Source: Tupaia tana
Lineage: Eukaryota; Chordata; Mammalia; Scandentia; Tupaiidae
DNA: 64,000 bases
Direction: 5' to 3'
Assembly (NCBI GenBank): GCA_026018925.1
Contig: JAKSZU010000003.1
Coordinates: forward strand, 186,540,005 to 186,604,004
The notes below the pieces were generated by a model. It did no database searches. It was not told the DNA's origin and worked only from the letters and a program-made list of their open reading frames with translations. The translations under genes were made by a program, and so were the position numbers. Position 1 is the first letter of the stretch; every line of letters begins with the position of its first letter. Below, piece by piece: positions 42,985 to 53,667 of this stretch.

Positions 42985-43215
42985 CTTATCTATTCTTAAA
43001 ATGTGACTTTTTCATGATGGAAGAGTTTACACTATGGCTAAGAATAAAAACAAACAAACAAACAAAAGAAGCAGAAGCTATAACAACAAGGGACTGGTTA
43101 AATAAGTCATGAACCATTATGTCCTGTAGCCATTAAAAACCATGTTTCAGAAAAAAATTCAGGACATATATAGAAAACGTATTTCATACTTATGGTATAG
43201 TAGAAATATGAAGCA
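42985..43215 (+). repeat. L1 3'-region fragment
   Basis: 'gggactggttaaataagtca' and 'ctgtagccattaaaaaccat' follow the L1 3' pattern. Confidence 0.7.
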
Positions 43216-43234
43216 CAATGAAAAGCAGGACATT

Positions 43235-43450
43235 CAGTGTTTCAGTGTGCTCGCCGGAGAGACTAAGAGACAGAAAACGAGAAATTACCCCCTGTATGGG
43301 TAGGTACGCTGCAGTCCATTCTCCTCCTGGGATCTTGGACACAATACACATGCACCGAGTGTGAGTTTTAAGTCACCAGGTCCAGGACTCGAACCACTGT
43401 CGACTACATGGGAGTCCAGCAATGTAACCATTATGCTATCCTCTGGTCCC
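43235..43450 (-). repeat. SINE-L lacking its 3' tip
   Basis: Starts at 'cagtgtgctcgccggagaga', without T-run or TTTTTGCTATAGGG, and runs to 'ctatcctctggtccc'. Confidence 0.85.
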
Positions 43451-43517
43451 TCAATTACATTCTGTAATTTGTATAGGGAACAATAACTAGGAGAATATTC
43501 TTAAACATTAATGGCAA

Positions 43518-43784
43518 GGGACCAGCAGATGGTATGATAGTTACGTCGCTGGACATGACTGACCACAGTTTTGAGTCCCAGACCCAGAGGCTTGAAACTC
43601 ACACTGGGCGTATATGCATTCCCAAGATCCTGTGAGAAGAATGGAGGAGAATTATGGCATGGCATCCCCACTGTGGGGGGAGGGGGGATGATTTCTTGCT
43701 TTCTGTCTCTCTGTCTCTCCTGCAAGCACATGCACCCCCATAGCCAAAATCTCTTTAAAAAAAAAAAAAGAAAAGAAAGAAAGA
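43518..43784 (+). repeat. SINE-L
   Basis: GGGACCAGCAGATGGTATGA to the A-rich tail. Flanks share AAACATTAAT. Confidence 0.9.
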
Positions 43785-43909
43785 AAACATTAATAGTGAT
43801 TAACCGTGGTAGGCTTTTCAGTAACTTTTTTCCCCCTTTGATGTATTTTTCTTTATTGTTCAACATTTCTAACAGAACATACTTCTGTAGTTAGAAAATA
43901 ATGCAATAG

Positions 43910-43997
43910 GGGCCAGCAGGTGGCGTGGTGGTGAAGGCGCTGGATATTCCCACATGGCCGACCACAGTTCTAGTCCTGGACCTGGTGGCTTGCCTTC

Positions 43998-44045
<48 letters not shown>

Positions 44046-44124
44046 GTGTGTGTGTGTGGTCAAAATTTAAAAAAAAAAAAGAGTAAATAAAATAAAAATT
44101 AGGTAATTATTTAAAAAAAGAGAA
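43910..44124 (+). repeat. SINE-S with (CT)n and 17-bp TSD
   Basis: GGGCCAGCAGGTGGCGTGG head, (CT)n of about 46 bases (43997-44042), short (TG)n, then 'ggtcaaaatttaaaa'. Perfect TSD AGAAAATAATGCAATAG at 43893-43909 and 44125-44141. Confidence 0.95.
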
Positions 44125-44214
44125 AGAAAATAATGCAATAGTTTGAAACTGGCAGGATTGTTGGGATAATTATACCTTTCTAAAATAACTACTGATATTT
44201 TTTTTTGTTGTTAT

Positions 44215-44452
44215 TGTTAATTTGCTATAGGCTGTATTTGCTCACTGTAGAGACAGAAAGAAAATGAGAAAGCACCCTCCAGAGGAGATGGTCTCATTGC
44301 AATCCCTTCTCCTCCATTCTTCTCTTGGGATTTTTGGGCATACACGCACATGTGCCTGGCATGTGTTTCAAGTCTCTGGGTCCAGGGTTCAAACTACACA
44401 GCTGGCCATGTGGGATCCAGCCACCTTAACCAACACACCTCCTGATTGATTG
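44215..44452 (-). repeat. SINE-L, older subfamily
   Basis: 'ttaatttgctataggctgta' to 'aaccaacacacctcctg'. Confidence 0.8.
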
Positions 44453-44477
44453 CACTACTGATACTTCTTAGGGGACA

Positions 44478-44639
44478 ATTTTTTTTCTCTCTTTCTCTCT
44501 CTCTCTCTTTTAATTTGACCAGAGAGGGATAGAGTGAGAGAGAGAGAGAGAGAGAGAAAGCTGCCAGGTCTGGGGCTCGAACCAAAGTTGACTGTGTGGG
44601 AGTCCAGCACCCCCAACCACCATGCTACCTGCCAGCCCC
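44478..44639 (-). repeat. SINE-S
   Basis: 'tttaatttgaccagagaggg' to 'ctacctgccagcccc', with a CT-rich left tail. Confidence 0.85.
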
Positions 44640-44756
44640 TGATAGTATTCATTTTTATATGCAGTGAGTTCTCGGTATTTATGGATTTAACACTTTCTGT
44701 TCTTTGAGAACCATTCTAGGGCTTATCCCATAGTCCATCTGTTAAATTCTGCCCAG

Positions 44757-44992
44757 AGGAAGCTGATTCCCATGTAGTTGACCAGGGTTCAAGAGTCTCA
44801 GGTACCTGGCAGCTTGGGGCAGGGGTGGGGGGTGGGGGGACACACACACACCTAGTGTACACGCTACATGTCCAAGATCCTGACAGGATGGAGAACGGAA
44901 AGAAAGACGATTGCAACTTGACCAGACTCCACTAGAGGGTGCTTTCTGTCTTGTGTACATGTGTGCTCCTTCTGTCATTAATAAAGAAAGAG
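44757..44992 (+). repeat. SINE-L, head-damaged
   Basis: 'attcccatgtagttgaccag' through 'tgacaggatggagaacggaa' to 'gtgtgctccttctgtcatta'. A G-rich expansion lies at 44817-44839. Confidence 0.7.
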
Positions 44993-45129
44993 AACCATTC
45001 TAAAAACTAATCATGATTAATATTTCATAATACCAAGGACTTGTGAGAAAATGGAGTTAAAGTATAGTGTATTTATCACAAAATTTTTTTGATAATCTGT
45101 CCATAGTTTTTTGGGATTTGTTTGCTTGT

Positions 45130-45280
45130 TTTTGTTTTTTTGCATAAGACTTATTTTCTATGAACTGTCTGGTCATGCTGCAATCCCACTCTTCCAGTCT
45201 TCTAGCCAATCAGATCTTGAGTGCTCATGTGTATGCCTGGGATGTTTCAGGCTGGCTTTCAAACTGCAGCCCCTAACTGA
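45130..45280 (-). repeat. Old SINE fragment
   Basis: 'ctggtcatgctgcaatccca' to 'caaactgcagcccctaactg'. The younger copy at 45281 is joined to it. Confidence 0.55.
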
Positions 45281-45472
45281 GAGGTTTTTGCTATTTTAGA
45301 AAGCGAGAAATCACCCCCCAAACGCCGCAATCCCTTCTCCTCCATTCTCCTCCTGGGATCTTGGGCACGCATGCACACGCGCCCGGCGTTTTAAGCCACC
45401 GGGTCCGGGACGCGAACTGCGGTTGACTATGTGGGAGTCCAGCGACATAGCCATTACGACTGCTGGTCCCCC
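45281..45472 (-). repeat. Young SINE-L with several clean deletions
   Basis: GAGAGGTTTTTGCTATTTTAG skips the GGGCGCGTGCG...AGACAG part, then AAGCGAGAAATCACCCCCC skips GGGGATGGCC. The remaining sequence is close to consensus, for example GGGACGCGAACTGCGG. Confidence 0.9.
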
Positions 45473-45485
45473 CTATGAACTTTTT

Positions 45486-45642
45486 AAAAAATTATTTATT
45501 TAATTTTTAAATATATATTAATTTGACCAGAGAGAAAGAGAGAGGGAAAGTGAGAAAGCAAGCCACCAGGTCCTGGACTCGAACCATGGGAGGCCATGTG
45601 GAGTGTCCAGTGCCTTAACCACCACACCACCTGCTAGTCCCA
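45486..45642 (-). repeat. SINE-S with TSD
   Basis: 'aaaattatttatttaatttt', 'aatttgaccagagagaaaga' to 'ccacctgctagtccc'. CCCTATGAACTTTTT flanks it (45471-45485 and 45644-45658). Confidence 0.9.
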
Positions 45643-45689
45643 CCCCTATGAACTTTTTGAAGATCCCACATGGAAGTCATTATTTCTAT

Positions 45690-45908
45690 CTCATAGAATT
45701 TTAAGGTTTATTTGATTTTTGTCATCAGAGAGAGATACAAATGCATCCTTACAGGGTCTCATCACACCATAATCTCCTTTCCACAGCCCTCCAGTTCATC
45801 AGGTCTAGAATATTTCAGATCCACTCAGAAACTAAACCCACAGTTGACTGTGTCACTTTTAGCACTTCACTTTGGTATGATATTACCTGCACTACTGAGG
45901 CTGGGCCA
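45690..45908 (-). repeat. Old SINE, second type
   Basis: 'ttgtcatcagagagagatac', 'gggtctcatcacaccataat' and 'actactgaggctgggcc'. Resembles 28769-29027. Confidence 0.5.
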
Positions 45909-46021
45909 TCTCATAATAGTTTTTAGAAGATAGAGTTGGATAATTTCTTTCTTAAAGCTTCTAGATGGAATTTGGAAGATATTTTGAGTACAGCTTGCTA
46001 ACTTTCGGTATCCTATCGATT

Positions 46022-46160
46022 ATGATAATAGCTAATGTTGTAATATTGTCTCTGCCAGTTACTGTGTTAAGTGTTACAAATCTTATTTAATCTTCATATA
46101 AGGTAGGCACCATGATTACCTACCATTTTATAAATGAATTGAAATTGGTAAGAATTTAAG
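46022..46160 (-). repeat. MIR
   Basis: 'taatagctaatgttgtaata', 'ttactgtgttaagtgttaca' and 'accattttataaatgaattg' fit reverse MIR. Confidence 0.75.
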
Positions 46161-46163
46161 GAG

Positions 46164-46335
46164 TGACCAGCAGGTGGTGTGGTGGTTAAAGCACTTGACA
46201 CCCACATGACTGACTGTGGTTTGAGTCCTGGACCTAGTGGCTTACTTTCTCTCTCTCTCTCTCGGTTTCTCTCTCTCTGGTAAGCGCATATGCTCTATAA
46301 CAAATTAAAATAATAATAATGAATTAAATCAATAA
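46164..46335 (+). repeat. SINE-S
   Basis: 'tgaccagcaggtggtgtggt' head, CT-rich stretch, end 'gtaagcgcatatgctctata' (L-like) and A/T tail. Confidence 0.9.
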
Positions 46336-46451
46336 TTATTTTTTTTAAAAAGTTTAGGAACTTCCGAGATTACAGGACTGCCAAACCAAACCTCTATCCA
46401 AGAGCCACATGCCATCTTTCCAGAGTGTATATCCTTAATCATTGTGCTACA

Positions 46452-46679
46452 GAAGTAGCAGATGGTGTAATGGTAACATTGCTGGACCCCTACATAGTGG
46501 ACCACGGTTTAAAACTCATGCTGAGTGTGTGTAGGTGCATGCCCAAAATCCCTAGAGAAGAAGAAAGGAGAAGGGATTGCAGTGTGGCCATCCTCCCAGG
46601 GCGGTGATTTCTCACTTTCTGTCTCTCTGATGAACACAAGCGCCCTCTAGCAAAAATCTCTAAACAAAAAAAGACAAGT
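46452..46679 (+). repeat. SINE-L with 12-bp TSD
   Basis: 'gaagtagcagatggtgtaat' to 'cgccctctagcaaaaatctc'. Perfect TSD CATTGTGCTACA (46440-46451 and 46680-46691). The B box is deleted. Confidence 0.9.
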
Positions 46680-46747
46680 CATTGTGCTACAATCTGCACG
46701 TTATGATATTTATAATATCAAAAGATTGAAGGAAAATAAGGATTTGG

Positions 46748-46996
46748 GTTTTTTTTTAGAAAGGGAGATTATTGCTATAGGGTGCGTACCCTTATCAGAG
46801 AGAGAGAGAGAGACAGAGAGAAATCATCCCCCAAGGGGGGTGGCAACACCACAATCCCTTCTCCTCAATTCTCCTCCCAGGATTTTGGACACACACACGC
46901 ACCTGGTATGAGTTTCATGCCACTGGGCCCAACCACTTAAACTGTGATTGGTTATGTGGGAGCCCATAGGGTAACCACTATGCCATCTGCTAGTCC
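46748..46996 (-). repeat. SINE-L
   Basis: 'agggagattattgctatagg' to 'ccatctgctagtcc'. Confidence 0.9.
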
Positions 46997-47009
46997 TCAA
47001 CATCGTTGT

Positions 47010-47277
47010 GTTTTTTTTTTTTTGTTTGTTTTTTTTTTTTGAGAGATTTTTGCCATAGGGTACATGCGCTCGCCACATAGACAGAGACAGAGAGACAAAA
47101 AGTGAGAAATCACCCCCCAGGGGGGATGGCCACGCCACAATCCCTTCTCCTCCATTCTCCTTTTGGGATCTTGGGCACGCACGCACACGCACCTGGCGTG
47201 TTTTAAGCCACCGGGTCCGGGCGACTGCAGTCAACTACATGGGAGTCGTGACATCATTACGCTAACTGCTAGTCCCC
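47010..47277 (-). repeat. Young SINE-L with small head deletions
   Basis: T-run, GAGAGATTTTTGCCATAGGG, intact CCCCCCAGGGGGG, but the head reads GGGTCCGGGCGACTGCAG and GGGAGTCGTGACATCATTACG, with several short losses. Flanks share CCTCAACAT. Confidence 0.9.
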
Positions 47278-47287
47278 CTCAACATTG

Positions 47288-47473
47288 GGAGAGGTCTATA
47301 GGGCGCGTGCGCTCGCCAGACAGACAGAGAGAGACAGAGAGATAGAAAGCATAGTGGCCACGCCGCAATCCCTTCTCCTCCATTCGGGATCTAACTGCCC
47401 GGCGTGAGTTTAAGCCCCGGGTCCGGGACTCGAACATTACGTGGGAGTTAGCCATTACGCTAAAAAAAAAAAA
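47288..47473 (-). repeat. Young SINE-L broken by many small deletions
   Basis: Starts 'gggagaggtctatagggcgc' (the TTTTGC is lost). At least six further gaps follow, and the pieces between them show almost no substitutions. The head end is replaced by an A-run at 47462-47473. Confidence 0.9.
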
Positions 47474-47604
47474 CATCCAGATTGCTTTGTAGTGAAAAAT
47501 AAAAATGAAAACATTATAGAGTTCATTGACCTAAACATTTTGCAACCACTTACTGGCTTTTTAAACTTTAGTGTTTCACTTAACCCTAATGAGCCTTAGG
47601 TGCC

Positions 47605-47862
47605 CATTCTTTTTTCTTTTTTCTTTTCTAGAGATTTTCACTATAGGGCTCCCCAGAGAGAAAGAGAGAGAGAAAAAAAAGTGAGATCACCCCCTGGAGG
47701 TGGGGTGGCCAGGCAGCGATCCCTTCTCCATCCTCCTTTTGGGATTTTGAACATGCACGCACACACACTCAGCGTGAGTTTCAGCTGCTGGTTCCAGGAT
47801 TCAAACCGTGGTCAACTATGTTGGTGTCCAGTGACATAGCCATTACACTATCTGCTGGTCCC
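47605..47862 (-). repeat. SINE-L
   Basis: 'tagagattttcactataggg' to 'ctatctgctggtccc'. 47474-47604 is unassigned. Confidence 0.85.
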
Positions 47863-47913
47863 TTCACTCAGCCTGTAAATATTTGTTGAGTATACTTTAT
47901 GCCAGGTAGTTTT

Positions 47914-48182
47914 TTTGTTTTTTTTTTTTTTTGAGAGGTTTTTTCGCTATAGGGCGTGTGCGCTCGCCTGACAGAGAGAGACATAGAGACAGAAAGCGAG
48001 AAATCACCCCCCAGAGGGGATGGTCACGCCGCAATCCCTTCTCCTCCATTCTCCTCTCGGGATCTTGGGCACGTACACACACGCGCCCGGCGTGAGTTTT
48101 AAGCCACCTGGTCCAGGATACAAACCGCGATCGACTACGTGGGAGTCCAGTGACATAGCCATTACGCTAACTGCTGGTTCCC
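47914..48182 (-). repeat. Young SINE-L, subfamily b
   Basis: GGTCACGCCGC, CGTGAGTTTTAAG and CTGGTTCCC present. TSD TATGCCAGGTAGTTTT at 47898-47913 and 48183-48198. Confidence 0.95.
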
Positions 48183-48984
48183 TATGCCAGGTAGTTTTGA
48201 ATGAATATGTTTAAATATCTTTTAGTGAAAGGAAACCTTATAGGAGTTTTCAGTAGTTCTTTATAATATCAAAGATTTAGCTTCTGAAGATTGTTGAAGT
48301 TTATAATTATATATAAAATATAGTCAGAAACATCTGATTATAGCAAGGCAAGTTTTTAAAAAGCTTTTTATAATTATTTGTGTCCTATCTTAAAATATTT
48401 AAGTATTAAATAAAATATTTAAATTCTAAAATCTTCAAAATGTTGTCTTGATTTTAGTTTGTGAATTTTTTTAGTAGTTGAAATAAAGCTGTGATAGTTC
48501 CCAACTGTGTTAGAAACAGTTGTTAAGTGTGGTTCTTTACACTATGAGACTGGGAGCTGTTTCTAAACACACAGTTGTTAATAGCACAGGTCTGCCTAAG
48601 TTTTCCGTCTGATCTGTGACTGTGGGAGGTAAGTAATTCAGAATTACAGTCTATATAGTATTATAGTATCTGTGTGTGGGGGAGAAACTTCTGTAAGTTA
48701 AATTCCATGAACTACTTCCTAACTTTAGGAAGTAGTTTATAATCTAAAATAAAAACATTTTAAACCCCAGCCAATTAATAGTATCTTTAAGGTAGTTATA
48801 AAATTATATAAAATTGATAGTATTCCACTAGCCTCAGAATGGACAGACTTAAGAGACTTAGGATTCTTTGAATCCTCATACAAATTTGCAGTGCTGTTAA
48901 ATAACAAAGATGTTAAAGATTTTTAAGTTAAAGAGTTATGTTTATTCTCTAGAAGCTGTATCTATCCTTGTAGTTCCTCTTAAA
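48183..48984. other. SINE-free AT-rich stretch with a long hairpin
   Basis: No repeat or gene recognised. The notable structure is the inverted repeat at 48502-48577, listed separately. Confidence 0.5.
48502..48577. repeat. Inverted repeat (hairpin), unassigned
   Basis: Left arm CAACTGTGTTAGAAACAG (48502-48519) and right arm CTGTTTCTAAACACACAGTTG (48557-48577) pair over 18 bp with a 3-base bulge. The loop is about 37 bases. Could be a decayed small DNA transposon or a hairpin-forming transcript segment. Confidence 0.6.
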
Positions 48985-49118
48985 ATGAAGAACCTAGCTA
49001 CCCATGGAAGTGCACACCTGTCCCAGTTAAACAGAAGGCTGAGGCAGGAAGATCGTGACTTTGAGGCCTTCCAGGGCAACACAGCAAGACACTGTCTCTT
49101 AAAAAAAAAAAAAAAAAA
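48985..49118 (+). repeat. 7SL-derived (Alu/B1-like) SINE fragment
   Basis: 'gtgcacacctgtcccagtta', 'aaggctgaggcaggaagatc' and 'acagcaagacactgtctctt' plus an A tail give the clear order of a 7SL-derived SINE right end. It cannot come from SINE-L or SINE-S. Confidence 0.75.
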
Positions 49119-49282
49119 GTGAAGACTGTAGTGTATTTATATAAAATGTATGGTAAAATCTAGAAATTTCAAGTAAATTTTGATTATATGTGTATATAGC
49201 ATTCTTATAAATTACATGATATTTTTTGTCTTTTAAGAGAACTGATACAGATTTAATAAAAGGTGTGTGTGTTGTGTTTATT

Positions 49283-49490
49283 TTTGCACTGTTCAATTAG
49301 GGTAACTACTAGCTACATATGGCTCTTGAACACTTGAATTATGGCTGGTCTGAAATGATGATATTCTGAGTTAAAAATACATATTAAATTTAAAGATTCA
49401 ATATGAAAAAATGTAAACTATTTCAGAAATAATCTTATTGATTACACGTTGTAGCAATATTTTAGATATGGGTTGAATAAAATATATTAG
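49283..49490. repeat. hAT-like non-autonomous DNA transposon
   Basis: 'cactgttcaattagggtaac', 'tactagctacatatggctct' and 'tgaacacttgaattatggct' match the end of a mammalian hAT element of the GTCCAATA-GGTAGCCAC type. Subfamily not assigned. Confidence 0.55.
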
Positions 49491-49534
49491 AATTCATTTT
49501 ATAGTTTTTTAATATAGCTACTGGAAATGATTTA

Positions 49535-49781
49535 TGTATTTATTTTTTGCCTTCGGGCATATGTGCTCACCATTAGAGACAGAGACAGTGAGTTGGAAAG
49601 TGAGAAATCACCCCCTGGAGGGGATAACCATGCTGCAGTCCCTTCTTCATGCTCCTCTTGGGATTTGGGCATGCATGCACACATGCCCTGTGTGATTTTC
49701 AAGCTGCTGGGTCTAGAGCTTGAACCATGGTTGCCCATGTGGGAACCCATGTGCCTTAACTACCACACCACCTGCTGGTCC
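49535..49781 (-). repeat. SINE-L
   Basis: 'tttttgccttcgggcatatg' to 'ccacctgctggtcc'. Flanks share GCTACTGG.AAATG. Confidence 0.85.
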
Positions 49782-49820
49782 TGCTACTGGGAAATGTTTA
49801 AATTATATATATGGATAGTA

Positions 49821-49896
49821 TTCTGTTGAGAAAGTCATGACGTGTTTTTGCATAGAAAAACAGAAAAATGTGTCATGACTTTCCCAATTACCTAAT
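49821..49896. repeat. Mariner-like small palindromic element
   Basis: 'ttgagaaagtcatgacgtgt' and 'atgtgtcatgactttcccaa' are inverted arms around 'ttttgcatagaaaaacag'. Same family as 58271-58338. Confidence 0.8.
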
Positions 49897-49989
49897 ATTT
49901 CTATTAAACTTCTCTGGGCTTAGAGCACTTTTTTTATCTAAAAATTAAGCTTTTCAGTTAGAAACTTTTTTAGAATTATTTCTTTAATT

Positions 49990-50139
49990 TTATTTCTTCT
50001 TTTAAAAACTTTGCTATAGGGCACGTGCGCTCACTAGAGAGAGGGAAAATGAGAAAGCAAGTTGCCAGGTTCAGAATTCCAACTGTAGTTGGCCATGTGG
50101 GAGTCTAGTGCCTTAACTACCATGCCAACTGCTGGCCCC
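49990..50139 (-). repeat. SINE-S/L hybrid
   Basis: L end 'ctttgctatagggcacgtgc' on an S body 'gagaaagcaagttgccaggt', head end 'ccaactgctggcccc'. Confidence 0.85.
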
Positions 50140-50194
50140 TTTGGTTAGAAACTTTTACGTTGTAGTTAAAATTAGACATTTTGGGTACTGAGGT

Positions 50195-50437
50195 TTTTTT
50201 TTTTTTAGCAATTTTTATTTTAGGTCCTGTGCACTTGCCAGGAAGACAGAAAACAAGAAGTCACCCACAGGGGGAAATAGCCACACTGCAATCCCATCTC
50301 CTCTGTTCTCCTCTTGATATTTTAGAAATGCACACATATGTGCCCAGCATCTTTGAAGCCACCAGGTCTGGGACTTGAATCATGGCTGACCTTTGGGAGT
50401 CCAGCACCTTAACTGTTATGCTACCTGCTAGCCTCCT
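50195..50437 (-). repeat. SINE-L
   Basis: 'agcaatttttattttaggtc' to 'ctacctgctagcctcc'. Confidence 0.8.
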
Positions 50438-50540
50438 TAATTATTTTTTATTATTAGATAGCAACTTGGCATCTAAATACTGGCATTGAGCAATTATTTA
50501 TAAAAGTGAAAAAAATTAGCAAAAAAATTTATTTTTGAAC

Positions 50541-50792
50541 ACTTTTTTTTTTTTTTTTTAAAGGTTTTTGCCATAGGGTGTGTGCACTCACTGGAGAGAG
50601 AGAAGGAAAGTGACAAATCACCTCCAAAAAGGGTATGGCCACACCACAGTCCCTTCTCCATTTTCCTCCTGGGATTCGGGCACGCACGCACCTGTGCCTA
50701 GTGTGACTTACAAGCTGCCAGGTCTGGGACTCAAACTGATATTGGCCATATGGGAGTCCAGCACTTCAACCACTATACCACCTGCTGACTCC
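50541..50792 (-). repeat. SINE-L
   Basis: T-run, 'aaaggtttttgccatagggt' to 'ccacctgctgactcc'. 50793-51540 holds AT-rich DNA; 51150-51290 resembles an old mammal-wide repeat ('ggcctttgccttctgagatt'). Confidence 0.85.
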
Positions 50793-51550
50793 TTAATTCC
50801 TGATGGCACAAAACCATAACTAAGCCTTTATGATTTTGTGATTCTTGGATTGGAACTAGTTTGGCAGCTACAATGAATTAGCTTTGTTCATTATTCGCAT
50901 AGTAAGTACTTGTTTGCTTCACCTTTGCCAAGTCTATCTTGGGGAATACTCCATAATTTCAGGAGAGAACCAAAAAAGGGACATCTAGGTAAATGAGTTT
51001 GTATATTCGGACATAGTAAGAAGGTGAGGTAGTTCCTTTTAAAGAACAAGATTTATATAAGGTCATCATAGCCCACCACTGGCGATGGCTTTCCAGAAAA
51101 AATCCTTGAACTAAGTAAAATGAAAGGGTCCTCCCTTTAATGGGAATCAATATTGAGTACTTATTGGGCACCAACCCAAATACTGAGTAAGAATATAGAA
51201 GAAGGCCTTTGCCTTCTGAGATTATAATTTTGGTAGAGAATAGGGCATATAATTAAAAGATAATTTTTATGACAGTCAGGTAAGGTATAGTTAGAACTGC
51301 ATAGTACATATTCAGTACTGCAGAAATTCAAAAGATGAAGAAAAGAACACTAATGATTAGAGGGTTTTTTTTTTTAACTTCCTTTTTTTTCTTATCACAG
51401 TAGTAGCCAAGTAATTTTTCCAGAATGATTCCTTTGTATGTATCTTCTGTCATTGTGTGTGATTCTCAGAACAGTCGATGGTGATTTATTATGAGATCTA
51501 TGTAGACATTTAGCAGATTCTTTACCTCAGTACAGATTTTAATAAAGTAC

Positions 51551-51792
51551 AGAGGTTTTTGCTATATGCGCTCGCCAGACAGACAGAGAGAGACAGAGAG
51601 ATAGAAAGCAGGAAATCACCCCCCAGGGGGGATGGCCACGCCGCAATCCCTTCTCCTCCATTCTCCTCTCGGGATCTTGGGCACGCACGCACACGCGCCC
51701 GGCGTGAGTTTAAGTCGCCGGGTCCGGGACTCGAACCACGGTCGACTACATGGGAGTCCAGCGACATAGCCATTACGCTAACTGCTGGTCCC
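51551..51792 (-). repeat. Very young SINE-L without T-run
   Basis: 'agaggtttttgctatatgcg' lacks GGGCGCG. The rest is almost identical to the copy at 31276. TSD AATAAAGTAC (51541-51550 and 51793-51802). No poly-T at the insertion edge. 51803-52246 holds no gene; 52185-52245 looks L1-like. Confidence 0.95.
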
Positions 51793-52246
51793 AATAAAGT
51801 ACTTTTATAACTGAGCTATGAGTGCTTTACAGCAAGACAGTGTTGACAAATGAGAAGTTAAAGATTCTCTGATATGCATAATTTAAGTCCTGTAATTCCT
51901 TGAATTTGAATTTATTTGCTGTGAACTTCAGGTTGCAGCTGAATTAACCAGTACTTTATCTTTCCTGTTATTAACTCCTTTTCCTTATTTTTCAGTTTTT
52001 AATATTTGCAGTGTTGGTAGTGAGAAGGAAAGACTTTCAGGAGGGACAGGGGTGGGTATCTGTAGTAAAAAGATATATTACTACTAAATTAATCTATAGA
52101 TTTTAAATGAGTGAAGATGGGGATAGAGAAGGAGTTGTATAAGAAGAAAAGTTTGAGAATATATTTTGGAGTGTTAAAAAAACTGACTACTGGCAGTATG
52201 GCAAACCAAGCTGACAGATATCCCCACTACATGCATATACACTAGA

Positions 52247-52468
52247 AACTCCCATGTAGTCGACCACAGTTCGAGTCCCAGACCCAGAAGCTTAAAACTC
52301 ATGTTGAGCATAATGTGTATGTGTGCCCAAGAACACAAGAAGACAATGGAGGAGAAGGGATTGTGGCATGGCTGTCCTCCCAGTGGATGGGGTGGAGTGA
52401 TTTCTCGCCTTCTGTCTCTCCAGCAAGCACATACTTTTTATAGTAGAAAATCTCTTAAAAAGAAAGAG
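52247..52468 (+). repeat. SINE-L missing its first 45 bp
   Basis: Begins at 'actcccatgtagtcgaccac' and runs to 'gtagaaaatctcttaaaaag'. The A box is lost, the B box is present. Confidence 0.85.
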
Positions 52469-52482
52469 AGAAGCAGTGTACA

Positions 52483-52735
52483 GGGACCAGCAGGTGGCAT
52501 AAGTTATGTCACTGGACTCCCATGTAGTTGACCATAGTTCAAGTCCCAGACATGACAACTTAAAACTCACGCTGGGCGCATGTGAATGCGTGCCCAAGAC
52601 CCTGAGAGCAGAATAGAGGAGAAGGGATCACCAGCGTGGCCATCCATCCCCTGGGGAAAGGGGCGATTTCTCACTTCCTGTCTCTGGCAAGTGCATGTGC
52701 CCTATAGCAAAAATCTCTCTTTAAAAAGAAAAAAG
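52483..52735 (+). repeat. SINE-L
   Basis: GGGACCAGCAGGTGGCATAA to 'ccctatagcaaaaatctctc', directly behind the tail of the previous copy. Confidence 0.9.
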
Positions 52736-52804
52736 GGGAAAGAAATGGTGATTGAATTTTTAAAAATAATTGTACCAAAATAAGCTCATATTTTATTCTA
52801 CTTT

Positions 52805-52981
52805 CCCATAAACATTTTAAAAAATGTATCCATTCATTCATTTATTTTAATTTGATGAGAGAGAGAGAGAGAGAGAGAGAGAAGGAAAGTAAGAAAGCAA
52901 GCTACCAGGTCCATCACTTGAACCATGGTCGGCCATGTGGGAGTGTCCAGCGCCTTATCCACCACACCACCTACTGGTCCC
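52805..52981 (-). repeat. SINE-S
   Basis: 'attttaatttgatgagagag', long (GA)n, 'agcaagctaccaggtcc' and 'ccacctactggtccc'. Confidence 0.85.
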
Positions 52982-52999
52982 ATTCCATAAACTTTTTAC

Positions 53000-53170
53000 T
53001 TTTTAAAAAAATAATTATTTAACTGATTTTATTTGTTATTATTATTTTTTAAATTTGACCAGAGAGAGAGAAAGGGAAAATGAGAAAGCAAGTCACCAGG
53101 TCTAGGACTTGAACCATGATTGGCTATGTGGGAGTCCAGTGCCTTAATCATCATGCCACCTGCTAGCCCC
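53000..53170 (-). repeat. SINE-S
   Basis: 'aaatttgaccagagagagag' to 'ccacctgctagcccc'. Confidence 0.85.
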
Positions 53171-53667
53171 CGTTCCATAAGCTTTTTGAAGTATCTTTTT
53201 AAATTCTAAAGGGTCTAGGATGAAATTGTAGTGTCCAAATGGGTATGGGAAATGTGGCTTTGGACCTTTTCAAATAGAGCTAGCACACAGACACAGGCAT
53301 GCAACCTAGAACCTGAAATGAGTTTCCCAATTGTGTGCAAAATTACCTACTAGTCAAACACTGAGAACAAATAATGATAGAATGATCTAAAAAGAAAAAA
53401 ATGTGTAGAATGAAAAGGTAAAAGAAGGAATGAAACATGGTAAATAGGTCAGTGTGAAAAACAGCAAGGCTCAAAAAGGAAAACCAAGTCAGCTTCTAGA
53501 AATTAAAAATAATGATCATGGACATTGGCTTTAGATTAATTAAATCTAAGATTAGACAGAAAGTCTTCCTTTGGCTGAAAGGAAAGAAAATCTGGTAATA
53601 AAAGTCTAAGAAGAACCAAATGTAAGATGTAATCACACAAAAGTAAGAAATTGAAGATAAAGGATTT

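Noticed and set aside
43997..44042. Regular short-period repeats as a CRISPR array
   Set aside because: They are simple (CT)n, (TG)n, (GA)n tracts in SINE pyrimidine stretches and tails of a mammalian genome, with no repeat-spacer structure.
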